DNA of 64,000 nucleotides from Henricia sp. BOLD:AAB3569 (lineage: Eukaryota; Echinodermata; Asteroidea; Spinulosida; Echinasteridae), in assembly GCA_037783545.1 (NCBI GenBank), contig JBBELK010000298.1, positions 682,001-746,000 on the forward strand, read 5' to 3'. Both the position numbers and the translations under genes were made by a program. This document shows positions 1-12,652 of the stretch, in pieces; position 1 is the first letter of the stretch, and each line of letters begins with the position of its first letter. The notes beneath the pieces were generated by a model. The model was not told where the DNA came from and did not search any database. It worked only from the letters and a program-made list of their open reading frames with translations.

Positions 1-884
1 GATTTGTTTGGAATTTGTGCTTGGTATTTTAGAGAAGATCTCTCCCATATGCCCAATCTGTGAATTTTATTGTTTCCTATGAAAACAAGGCCTAAATTCC
101 GCGTGTCCAAAAACTGTCCATCAGAAACAATGGTCAGCGAGCGCACCGCGATTCTAGCCGATATGGCACGGGGAATATCGCGGCACGCGCCCGCGCACAT
201 GTTGGGGGAAACCACCAACTCGTGGGACGGAGTCGGAACGAAATATTGACCGCGACGATTGGCCGGTAATTGCGGTTGGGACAATTTTCCGTGGCATCGT
301 AACATGGGAATTGAAGCCATAATATCCGGGCTGATTTGAATGAAAGATTAGTTTTAAAGGCCTGTTTTATCATTTACAATAACCCAAACTTTTCGATATC
401 CAATTGAATAATTAATCAAAATACTCGAATAACAAATTATTCGAATTTGCACAACTGTCAGATCCCCTGTCTAAACTCGTGATACCAGACTTTAAAGTAA
501 AAAGGTCATTATATAGATATGTCGACCCTGCTTTCCAAAGTACTATGTCAGGGCCTTCATCGCGAAAAGGGGGAGAAATTTGTCAGGTTTTGACCGCTAC
601 CCGGACGCTGGGTGTTTAGATTGGTGCGAAAAGAACCTCCTCACTCGACAAAATAACCACGTCGTTTGTCAACGCAGAATCATATGTGATGCATAGACAT
701 ATGCGTGTATTTCACACGAAACGACCATTACGGTTTATATTAATGGCAGTGCCGTGTATATAGCTTGGTATTATATGAATTACCGAGCAGAGATTCTTAA
801 TCCTTACACAGATTTCGATTTTTGAGTCTATTGTTCGCAAACATCTGTTAATTAATCGATATTAATCGATAACTGAATGTTATT
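1..884. other. Unique non-coding sequence left of the Helentron array
   Basis: No exon with T-box, kinase or other recognisable protein similarity was found in any frame. A GC-richer patch at about 140-300 contains short open frames on both strands, but none has codon content or motifs that suggest a gene. The right end is AT-rich with tandem ATTAATCGAT motifs at about 850-871, and the first Helentron hairpin follows directly. It may be intron or upstream sequence of the T-box gene; this is inference from position only. Confidence 0.4.
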
Positions 885-1110
885 AGGTGATCGGGCCAAC
901 AGCCCGATCACCTATTACTCTCGTACGATTTCTTTTTTTTTTTTTTAGGTGATCGGAACTCATTCCGATCACCTATTACTATTGTACGATTTCTTTGTCT
1001 TTTTAGGTGATCGGAACTCATTCCGATCACCTATTACTATTGTACGATTTTTTTTTTAGGTGATCGGGCTGTTCCCCGATCACCTATTGATATTGTACGA
1101 TTTCTTTGTC
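885..1110 (+). repeat. Four tandem 5'-terminal hairpins of the Helentron family
   Basis: Palindromes lie at 885-913, 947-974, 1005-1032 and 1057-1085. Each has AGGTGATCGG on the left, CCGATCACCT on the right and a short variable loop. Each is followed by a CTATTA...GTACGATTT segment and a T-run, giving a period of about 52-62 bp. The loops differ (CCAACAG, AACTCATT, CTGTTC), so the units are not recent identical copies. They look like repeated 5' ends of the flanking element. Confidence 0.8.
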
Positions 1111-4100
1111 TTTTTTTTTTATTTTTCTTCTTTTTCCACTCAAACGTTTCCAGAGCTTTTCTTCGAAACGGTTCAAGCTATCAACTTGAAACTTGGTAGG
1201 AACATCAACCCCAATGTGAAGGTGTGCATACAAGTATGACGTCACCGTGACGTCATCGGGTATCAAATTACAACAACAAAATGACCAAAATATGCATGTT
1301 TTAAAATGCTTCCGTCTGGAAAACCACGTGACTCATGATCTTCGTATTTGGCAGGCTTATATATCAGATCATGGCCAACAATTTTCTTTGTGTGGGCATT
1401 TTCATCTGACCCTTCCTTCTGGGGTCAATCTGAGGTCAAAGTTCAACGAAAACGAAAATCTCAATTTTTGCACTTATTGAGCAACAATGCCCATCAAACC
1501 AAGCTGAATCTTTAAGTAACTAGGTACAGGCATAGGTCCTATGGCAGACTTTCACCAGCGTGTATAATATTATGATGGCATCAAGCGTGACGTCATCGTG
1601 ACGTCATCAAGTATCAAATTACACCCTCCAAAAAACCAAAATATGCATATTTTAAAATGCTTCCGTCTTGAAAACCACGTGACCCAGGATCTTCGTATTT
1701 GGCAGGTTTATAGGTGACATTCCGTGCTACAATTTTCTTTGTGTGGGCATTTTCATCTGACCCTTCCTTCTGGGGTCAATTGGAGGTCAAAGTTCAACGA
1801 AACTGAGAATCTCAGTTTTTACACTTACCAGCAACAATGCCTATCAAACCAAGCTGAATCGTTAGTAAATTAGATACAGACATAGGCCCTACGGCAGACT
1901 TCCACCAGAATGCATAGTATCATGATGGCATCAAGTGTGACGTAATCATGACGTCATCAGGTGTCAAATTACAAAAATTCAAAGGTTATTATTTCAAAAA
2001 TTCATATCTCAAGAACCGTATTAGATACTTGAACAATTCTTTCACAACATGATCAGTCTAAATGAACTGAACAAATCATACAATGTCATGACCCCTGTGT
2101 GACGCCTACTTCCGGTCCAAACCGGAAGTTGTTCGAAAATGTGCATTTTTGTAAGCGTTTTGAATGCAAATAGATTCAAAGTGGTAGTGAATTTGACCAT
2201 ATTTCTACGGAACGAAATGTTTCCACACATTTGGACTTTTTGACTATACCGTTGGTGACGTCATCACATGGACGGTAGTTACGTAATGTGGTGTCAAAAT
2301 ACGCAAATTTGGAGCTGAATTGTTTTAAAATGCTGTATCTTGAGAACTACAGCAGATATTTGCATGATTCTTTCGCCACATTTAAGAACTTGACGTTTAT
2401 CAAATTGTTGAACAATTTGTGCACAACATTGTGACGTCATGATATCGTCACAGGTGTCAAATTACAAAAATTAAATGGTTATTATTTCAAAAATTCATAT
2501 CTCAAGAATCGTAATAGATACTTGAACAATTCTTTCACAGCATGATAGGTCGCAATGAACTGAACAAATCATACAATGGCATGACCCCTGTGTGACCCAA
2601 ACCTGCGGTCCAAACCGGAAGAGGTTCGAAAATGTACACTTTTTTAGCACTTTGAATGCAAATAGAGCCAAAGTGGTAGGGAATTTGACCATAGTTCTAC
2701 GGAACGAAATGTTCCCTCACATGTGGACTTTATGACTACATATATACCACTGATGACGTCATCACGTGCACGGTGGTTACGTAATGTGGATAAATTATTT
2801 GTTGGGTCCCTTGATAATTAAGCTAACTCAGTCGTTTGAGGGCGCTATACCAAGCCTTCACTAATCTGACGATTTGCGCCCATATATAGTGCTCGTCTTC
2901 TAATAATAGAACTTGTATCTAGGCGCCTGTCTCGGGTCAGAGGTCATTTATGTATCTTTTTAAGGAGGATGTCTGGGCTACACGGCCAATGATATACACG
3001 TACGTGCGCGAGTAGTGAATAAGTCAGACAGACGAGACATAATAAGCAGGGCTTGATTTACAACCGAGAAAATTGGACTTTTGAAGATGTAAAACTGCTA
3101 GTTTCCGTGGCATCATCGCCAGGAAAGTTGAATAAACACTAGATAGCACAAGGACATTTACTTTTGGTGACTTAGCTGTTGTATCTTGGGTGTAATTATG
3201 TACGGCTAGCCTTAGTCGGCGGACCAGAGTAAATATGTCTTCTCCCCGAAAACTGTGAATGTGACATGCTGGAAATCGTTGCTGTGTTGGAAATAAAATA
3301 AACATGGTGGACCGCAACTCAAGTTGACTGGAGCGTCAGTTTATTCTAGATGCACACACAGCGCACAGCCCGCACCAAAATCTTACTATTTTTCATCTCA
3401 AAAATTCATCCACTTTAACCTGTCCAAATCTAACGAGCAACAGTTCATTAGAAAGCTTAGAGTTTCAGTCATTCACTAACGTACATACAACAGCCGTCGG
3501 AGGTATGACCGACAGCCCAGGCTTTTATGAATGAACTACTCTCGCCCCGACCAGCTTTTCCCGAAGCGTTGCGATCGCGAGTATTCGGCCCATAAAAATT
3601 GCCGCTCGGCTGGGCGCGCATGCACTTCGGGTGCTTTCCGCGGATCCGAATACTTGTGACGTACATGAAAATGGTTTCCCTGAATAGCTGAAGGGGGTAC
3701 TGTACACGTCATTGCGTCCTCGTTATCGGTAGGTGGTCTACAACCGAAGTTACGAAAAAGGGAAAAGTAAACTCAATTTCTTGAGGTGAAATCTTCATTT
3801 TGAAAGGTAGGAGGTTTCACTGAATGAATTTTACATGTCTTAACAATTATTTGTGCGAGTTTGGAATGTTAAATGTGTTTATTTTTTACGGAGAGCGTAT
3901 TTTCTATACCCTTTCAAAAGCTCTTTTGATAGAAACGAACGCCACGCTGTAGGTGTGTGTTGGCCTATTGAATGGGGCACTCGCCCGTAAAAGCACGGCG
4001 TGATGCATGGCGTGACCCCGGTCGTTGGAATCTGGTTGTGTCAACCACTAAGTCGTAAAATCATGCTGTTTTGGTAATTTTATAACAAAATACACATCTC

Positions 4101-5470
4101 ACATATATGCAGGATATATTTCTAGGGACGTCAGAATTACAATTAGCCGAAATTTTTAGGCCTCCTGTCCGTTAAATTTTGAAAGGAAGGTATAACCCTC
4201 CCCATATTTAAAAAAAATGGTACAATCGTAGTTCGTACATAGGATGCACAATGCCTTTTTTTGGGCGATACCATTATTACTAGAGGTATGTTTTTTTGCG
4301 TAATCCTGGAGTTGCAGATCTAAGTAATCAAAATTCAAATTGAATTTGTTTTTTTGGTTGTCGAATTGATGTTTTATTTTGTTCACTATATCAGCTGTAA
4401 ATACAATTAAAACAATAAATACAAACCAAACTTTAAGTATTAAAGAGAATAGGCCTACAACTTACAAGTTTTTAAAAGTCATACTCATAGCCGCCCTAAT
4501 TGTTTCAGTCAGGTCATTAAAAAAAGAAAAGGAAAAAAAAGGAGAAAGTTAACTAAATCTTAAGTGAGGGCATGGTATAATAAACTATCCTGTTGTCTCT
4601 ACTTAATAAACTATCCTGTTGTCTCTACTTCCAGTATCAAGATTAAAGACTATGGCCGAGCCAGAAGAAAACCAGGAAAAACCCTCCACCTGGAGTATCA
4701 CACTAGCATCCGCATCCTCCACTTCTTTAAATTGACTTTTGACCTTGAAGATGAGTAATACAATACCTCAAATAATGTTACTGGCCTTTATTTATCACTT
4801 GTTCAGCTATATCATTGCCAGTAACTGTTATTTCATCTGAAGTTTGTGGAGACGTCAAATTATATTGTTTTCTTTGGAGAAAATGTGCTTGTTTCCATGG
4901 CAACCATTAATTTTATTAAAATAAAATGCTTGTTTCCATGGCAACCATTCATTTTATTAAAATAATTTATACTTTTTCTGAAAGACCATACCACATTACC
5001 CTTATGCAGAAAGTTTTATGAGAATACTTCAATTATAGCAGAGGTTATACTGATTTATGTTACTAAAATCATTCAAATTATGTCGTTTTGGGGCCATTGT
5101 GGGGTATACGCAGTGAATGTATGGTCGGGCTTCATCGAATGATAGATATTTTAATACATATAACAGGATATCTCAAAAAGTACTTGTCCGATTTTCTTCA
5201 TTTAAAGAGCATTGTATTTCTGTCATCAAGACCTTTCATTTGATATATAGTTTGGGTGTTTGGGGCAAGGAATAAATTTTGGCCTGAAAACCTAGTAGTA
5301 CAATTTTAGCGTTGAATAGTCGGAGTCATGTCTTGAGAATTCCAATACTTTTTCAACATCAAACAACTCAAGTTTTCAAACAATCTCAAAACTGTGTCGT
5401 CATCATCATTCCAATGTTTATGTCACCCGATCACCTTGCGTTTGTAAAAAACACAAACGCGAAGCTCTAG
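885..5470 (+). mobile_element. Helentron-like (Helitron2) non-autonomous element, copy 1
   Basis: The left end is AGGTGATCGGG within a perfect small palindrome. The same 11-mer appears inverted as CCCGATCACCT near the right end, about 40 bases inside the 3' terminus. It is followed by a GCGTTTGT/ACAAACGC hairpin and a terminal CTAG next to a T-run. Asymmetric inverted repeats, a 3' hairpin, a CTRR-type end and insertion in T-rich DNA are the known signature of Helitron2/Helentron elements. No Rep or helicase frame is present, so it is non-autonomous. The body contains several related internal blocks of about 350 bp with TGACGTCA motifs. Four tandem 5' hairpins precede the body. Compared with copy 2 it lacks about 250 bp after GATGCA at about 3352. 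Confidence 0.75.
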
Positions 5471-8400
5471 TTTTTTTTTTCTTCTTTTTCCACTCAAACG
5501 TTTCCAGAGCTTTTCTTCAAAACGGTTCAAGCTATCAACTTGAAACTTGGTAGGAACATCAATCCCAATGTGAAGGTGTGCACTGAAGTGTGACGTCATT
5601 GTGACGTCATCGGGTATCAAATTACAACCCAAATATGACTAAAATATGCATGTTTTAAAATGCTTCCGTCTAGAAAACCACGTGACCCATGATCTTCGTA
5701 TTTGACAGGCTTATATATCAGATCATGGCCTACAATTTTCTTCGTGTGGGCATTTTCATCTGACCCTTCCTTCTGGGGTCAATCTGAGGTCAAAGTTCAA
5801 CGAAAACGAAAATCTCAATTTTTGCACTTATTGAGCAACAATGCCCATCAAACCAAGCTGAATCTTTAAGTAACTACGTACAGCCATATGTCCTATGGCA
5901 GACTTTCACCAGCGTGTATAATATTATGATGGCATCAAGCGTGACGTCATCGTGACGTCATCAAGTATCAAATTACACCCCCCAAAAAATAAAAATATGC
6001 ATATTTTAAAATGCTTCCGTCTTGAAAACCACGTGACCCATGATCTTCGTATTTGGCAGGTTTATAGATGACATTCTGTTCTACAATTTTCTTTGTGTGG
6101 GCATTGTCATCTGACCCTTCCTTCTGGGGTCAATTGGAGGTCAAAGTTCAACGAAACTGAGAATCTCAGTTTTTACACTTACCAGTAACAATGCCCATCA
6201 AACCAAGCTGAATCGTTAGTAAATTAGATACAGACATAGGCCCTACGGCAGACTTTCACCAGAATGTATAGTATCATGATGGCATCAAGTGTGACGTAAT
6301 CATGACGTCATCAGGTGTCAAATTACAAAAATTCAAAGGTTATTATTTCCAAAATTCATATCTCAAGAACCGTAATAGATACTTGAACAATTCTTTCACA
6401 ACATGATAAGTCTAAATGAACTGAACAAATCATACAATGTCATGACCCCTGTGTGACGCCTACTTCCGGTCCAAACCGGAAGTTGTTCGAAAATGTGCAT
6501 TTTTTAAAGCGTTTTTAATGCAAATAGATTCAAAGTGGTAGTGAATTTGACCATATTTCTACGGAACGAAATGTTTCCACACATGTGGACTTTTTGACTA
6601 TACCATTGGTGACGTCATCACATGGACGGTAGTTACGTAATGTGGTGTCAAAATACGCAAATTTGGAGCTGAATTGTTTAAAAATGCTGTATCTTGAGAA
6701 CTACAGCAGATATTTGCGTGATTCTTTCGCCACATTTAAGAACTTGATGTTTATCAAATTGTTGAACAATTTGTGCACAACATTGTGACGTCATGATATC
6801 GTCACAGGTGTCAAATTACAAAAATTAAATGGTTATTATTTCAAAAATTCATATCTCAAGAATCGTAATAGATACTTGAACAATTCTTTCACAGCATGAT
6901 AGGTCGCAATGAACTGAACAAATCATACAATGGCATGACCCCTGTGTGACCCAAACCTCCGGTCCAAACCGGAAGAGGTTCGAAAATGTACACTTTTTTA
7001 GCACTTTGAATGCAAATAGAGCCAAAGTGGTAGGGAATTTGACCATTTTTCTACGGAACGAAATGTTCCCTCACATGTTGACTTTATGACTACATATATA
7101 CTACTGATGACGTCATCACGTGCACGGTGGTTACGTAATGTGGACAAATTATTTGTTGGGTCCCTTGATAATTAAGCTAACTCAGTCGTTTGAGGGCGCT
7201 ATGCCAAGCCTCCACTAATCTGACGATTTGCGCCCATATATAGTGCTCGACTTCTAATAATAGAACTTGTATCTAGGCGCCTGTCTCGGGTCAGAGGTCA
7301 TAATGTATCTTTTAGTAGTGAATAAGTCAGACAGACGAGACATAATAAGCAGGGCTTGATTTACAACCCAGAAAATTTGACTTTTGAAGATGTAAAACTG
7401 CTCGTTGCCGTGGCATCATCGCCATGAAAGTTGAATAAACACTAGATAGCACAAGGGCATTTACTTTTGGTGACTTAGCTGTTGTATCTTGGGTGTAATT
7501 ATGTACGGCTAGCCTTAGTCGGCAGACCAGAGTAAATATGTCTTCTCCCCGAAAACTGTGAATGTGACATGCTGGAAATCGTTGCTGTGTTGGAAATAAA
7601 ATGGACATGGTGGACCGCAACTCAAGTTGACTGGAGCGTCAGTTTATTCTAGATGCAATTGAACCCCAACTCCCCACACGGCGATATACTACAGTAATAT
7701 GATCTCAAATGACAAAATCTTTAGAACTGTAATAGATATTGTAAAGATTCTTTCACCACATATAGGCCTAGGCCTACATGTCAAAACTTGTTCTTCAGTA
7801 GATACTTTAACAATCTGTGCACACAATAGTAACGTTATGATGAGATTGACAATTATGACGTCATCAGTTTTTCAGTTCGATTGTACGAGACTGAAGCCCT
7901 CTGCACACACAGCGCACAGCCCGCACCAAAATCTTACTATTTTTCATCTCAAAAATTGATCCACTTTTACCTGTCCAAATCTAACGAGCAACAGTTGATT
8001 AGAAAGCTTAGAGTTTCAGTCATTCACTAACGTACATAAAACAGCCGTCGGAGGTATGACCGACAGCCCAGGCTTTTATGAATGAACTACTCTCGCCCCG
8101 ACCAGCTTTTCCCAAAGCGTTGCGATCGCGAGTATTCGGCCCATAAAAATTGCCGCTCGGCTGGGCGCGCATGCACTTCGGGTGCTTTCCGCGGATCCGA
8201 ATACTTGTGACGTACATGAAAAGGGTTTCCCTGAATAGCTGAAGGGGTACTGTACACGTCATTGCGTCCTTGTTATTGGTAGGTGGTTTACAACCGAAGT
8301 TACGAAAAAGGGAAAAGTAAACTTGATTTTTTGAGGTGAAATCTTCATTTTGAAAGGTAGGAGGTTTCACTGAATGAATTTTACATGTCTTAACAATTAT

Positions 8401-10021
8401 TTGTGCGAGTTTGGAATGTTAAATGTGTTTATTTTTTTATGGAGAGCGTATTTTCTATACCCTTTCAAAAGCTCTTTTGATAAACACGAACGCCACGCTG
8501 TACGTGTGTGTGTTGGCCTATTGAATGGGGCACTCGCCCGTAAAAGGACGGCGTGATGCATGGCGTGACCCCGGTCGTTGGAATCTGGTTGTGTCAACCA
8601 CTAAGTCTTAAAATCATGCTGTTTTGGTAATTTTATAACAAAATACACATCTCACACATATGCCGGATATATTTCTTGGGACGTCAGAATTACAATCAGC
8701 CAAATTTTTTAGGCCTCGTGTCCGTTAAATTTTGAAAGGAAGGTATAACCCTCCCCATATTTAAAATAAATGGTACAATCGTAGTTCGTACATAGGATGC
8801 ACAATGCCTTTTTTTGGGCGATACCATTATTACTAGAGGTATGTTTTTCCGCATTCCTGGAGGGGCAGATCTAAGTAATCAAAATTCAAATTGAATTTTT
8901 TGTTTTGGTTGTCGAATTGATATGTTTGATTTTGTTCACTATATCAGCTGTAAATACAATTAAAACAATAAATACAAACCAAACTTGAAGTATTAAAGAG
9001 AATAGGACTACAACTTACAAGTTTTTAAAAGTCATACTCATAGCCGCCCTAATTGTTTCAGTCAGGTCATTAAAAAAAGAAAAGGAAAAAAAAAGGAGAA
9101 AGTTAACTAAATCTTAAGTGAGGGCATGGTATAATAAAATATCCTGTTGTCTCTACTTAATAAACTATCCTGTTGTCTCTACTTCCAGTATATTAAAGAC
9201 TATGGCCGAGCCAGAAGAAAACCAGGAAAACCCTCCACCTCGGAGTATCACACTAGCATCCGCATCCTCCACTTCTTTAAATTGACTTTTGACCTTGAAG
9301 ATGACTAATACAATACCTCAAATAATGTTACTGGCCTTTATTTATCACTTGTTCAGCTATATCATTGCCAGTAACTGTTATTTCATCTGAAGTTTGTGGA
9401 GACGTCAAATTATATTGTTTTCTTTGGAGAAAATGTGCTTGTTTCCATGGCAACCATTAATTTTATTAAAATAAAATGCTTGTTTCCATGGCAACATTAA
9501 TTTTATTAAAATAATTTATACTTTTTCTGAAAGACCATACCACATTACCCTTATGCAGAAAGTTTTAAGAGAATACTTCAACTATAGCAGAGGTTATACT
9601 GATTTATGTTACTAAAATTATTCAAATTATGTCGTTTTGGGGCCATTGTGGGGTATACGCAGTGAATGTATGGTCGGGCTTCATCGAATGATAGATATTT
9701 TAATACATATAACAGGATATCTCAAAAAGTACTTGTCCGATTTTCTTCATTTAAAGAGCATTATATTTCTGTCATCAAGAACTTTCATTTGATATATAGT
9801 TTGGGTGTTTGGGGCAAGGAATAAATTTTGGCCTGAAAACCTAGTAGTACAATTTTAGCGTTGAATAGTCAGAGTCATGTCTTGAGAATTCACAAAACTT
9901 TTTTCAACAACAAACAACTCAAGTTTTCAAACAATCTCAAAACTGTGTCGTCATCATCATTTCAATGTTTATGTCACCCGATCACCTTGCGTTTGTAAAA
10001 AACACAAACGCGAAGCTCTAG
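5471..10021 (+). mobile_element. Helentron-like element, copy 2
   Basis: This is a head-to-tail copy of the preceding element. Its body starts with CCACTCAAACGTTTCC at 5490 after a T-rich leader and runs to CTAG at 10018-10021. The 3' end again has CCCGATCACCT, then the GCGTTTGT hairpin, then CTCTAG. It lacks the 5' palindrome: the T-run follows directly on the CTAG of copy 1. It retains the roughly 250-bp segment at 7658-7905 missing from copy 1, and lacks about 50 bp near 7313 that copy 1 has. It contains no protein-coding frame of note. Confidence 0.72.
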
Positions 10022-12652
10022 TTTTTTTTTTTTTTTTCTTTTTCCACTTCTTTTTCTTCTTTTTCCACTCAAACGTTTCCAGAGCTTTTCTTCAAAACGG
10101 TTCAAGCTATCAACTTGAAACTTTGTAGGAACATCAACCCCAATGTGAAGGTGTGCATACAAGTGTGACGTCATTGTGACGTCATTGGGTATCAAATTAC
10201 AACCCAAAAATGACTAAAATATGCATGTTTTAAAATGCTTCCGTCTGGAAAACCACGTGACCCATGATTTTCGTATCTAGCAGGCTTATAGATAGGATCA
10301 TGGCCTACAATTTTCTTTGTGTGGGCATTTTCATCTGACCCTTCCCTCTGGGGTCAATCTGAGGTCAAAGTTCAACGAAAACGAAAATCTCAATTTTTGC
10401 ACTTATTGAGCAACAATGCCCATCAAACCAAGCTGAATCTTTAAGTAACTAAGTACAGGCATAGGTCCTATGGCAGACTTTCACCAGCGTGTATATTAGT
10501 ATGATGGCATCAAGCGTGACGTCATCGTGACGTCATCAGGTATCAAAATACACACCCCAAAAAACCAAAATATGCATATTTTAAAATGCTTCCGTCTCGA
10601 AAACCACGTGACCCAGGATCTTCGTATTTGGCAGGTTTATAGATGACATTCTGTGCTACAATTTTCTTGGTGTGGGCATTTTCATCTGACCCTTCCTTCT
10701 GGGGTCAATTGGAGGTCAAAGTTCAACGAAACTGAGAATCTCAGTTTTTACACTTACCAGCAACAATGCCTATCAAACCAAGCTGAATCGTTAGTAAATT
10801 AGATACAGACATAGGCCCTACGGCAGACTTTCACCAGAATGTATAGTATCATGATGGCATCAAGTGTGACGTAATCATGACGTCATCAGGTGTCAAATTA
10901 CAAAAATTAAAAGGTTATTATTTCCAAAATTCATATCTCAAGAACCGTAATAGATACTTGAACAATTCTTTCACAACATGATAAGTCTAAATGAACTGAA
11001 CAAATCATACAATGTCATGACCCCTGTGTGACGCCTACTTCCGGTCCAAACCGGAAGTTGTTCGAAAATGTGCATTTTTTAAAGCGTTTTGAATGCAAAT
11101 AGATTCAAAGTGGTAGTGAATTTGACCATATTTCTACGGAACAAAATGTTTCCACACATGTGGACTTTTTGACTATACCATTGGTGACGTCATCACATAG
11201 ACGGTAGTTACGTAATGTGGTGTCAAAATACGCAAATTTGGAGCTGAATTGTTTAAAAATGCTGTATCTTGAGAACTACAACAGATATTTGCATGATTCT
11301 TTCGCCACATTTAAGAACTTGATGTTTATCAAATTGTTGAACAATTTGTGCACAACATTGTGACGTCATGATATCGTCACAGGTGTCAAATTACAAAAAT
11401 TAAATGGTTATTATTTCAAAAATTCATATCTCAAGAATCGTATTAGATACTTGAAAAATTCTTTCACAGCATGATAGGTCGCAATGAACTGAACAAATCA
11501 TACAATGGCATGACCCCTGTGTGACCCAAACCTCCGGTCCAAACCGGAAGAGGTTCGAAAATGTACACTTTTTTAGCACTTTGAATGCAAATAGAGCCAA
11601 AGTGGTAGGGAATTTGACCATAGTTCTACGGAACGAAATGTTCCCTCACATGTGGACTTTATGACTACATATATACCACTGATGACGTCATCACGTGTAC
11701 GGTGGTTACGTAATGTGGAGAAATTATTTGTTGGGTCCCTTGATAATTAAGCTAACTCAGTCGTTTGAGGGCGCTATGCCAAGCCTCCACTAATCTGACG
11801 ATTTGCGCCCATATATAGTGCTCGACTTCTAATAATAGAACTTGTATCTAGGCGGCCTGTCTCGGGTCAGAGGTCATAATGTATATTTTTAAGGAGGATG
11901 TCTGGGCCACACGGCCAATGATACACGTACGTGCGCGTGTAGTGAATAAGTCAGACAGACAAGACATAATAAGCAGGGCTTGATTTACAACAGAGAAAAT
12001 TGGACTTTTGAAGATGTAAAACTGCTAGTTTCCGTGGCATCATCGCCAGGAAAGTTGAATGAACACTTGATAGCACAAGGACATTTACTTTTGGTGACTT
12101 AGCTGTTGTATCTTGGGTGTAATTATGTACGGCTAGCCTTAGTCGGCGGACCAGAGTAAATATGTCTTCTCCCCGAAAACTGTGAATGTTACATGCTGGA
12201 AATCGTTGCTGTGTTGGAAATAAAATGGACATGGTGGACCGCAACTCAAGTTGACTGGAGCGTCAGTTTATTCTAGATGCAATTGAACCCCAACTCCCCA
12301 CACGGCGATATACTACAGTAATATGATCTCAAATGACAAAATCTTTAGAACTGTTAGATATTGAAAAGATTCTTTCACCACATATACATGTCAAAACTTG
12401 TTCTTCAGTAGATACTTGAACAATCTGTGCACACAATAGTAACGTTATGATGAGATTGACAATTATGACGTCATCAGATACACAATTTTAGCGTTGAATA
12501 GTCAGAGTCATGTCTTGAGAATTCCAATACTTTTTCAACATCAAACAACTCAAGTTTTCAAACAATCTCAAAACTGTGTCGTCATCATCATTTCAATGTT
12601 TATGTCACCCGATCACCTTGCGTTTGTAAAAAACACAAACGCGAAGCTCTAG
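10022..12652 (+). mobile_element. Helentron-like element, copy 3, internally deleted
   Basis: The body starts at 10065 and follows copy 2 closely to about 12478, where ATGACGTCATCAG joins directly to ACACAATTTTAGCG. Copy 2 has nearly 2 kb between these points (about 7873-9850). The 3' end is intact with the asymmetric repeat, hairpin and CTAG at 12649-12652. A duplicated TTTTTCCACT leader at 10041-10069 shows slippage in the T-rich 5' end. Confidence 0.7.

Noticed and set aside
134-373. 79-codon minus-strand frame at the left edge
   Set aside because: No motif and no splice partner. The GC-rich patch makes stop codons rare on both strands.
885-1085. Rho-independent terminators or operators suggested by hairpin plus T-run
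   Set aside because: The context is a metazoan genome. The hairpins share their sequence with the transposon ends, so a terminator reading is not meaningful.
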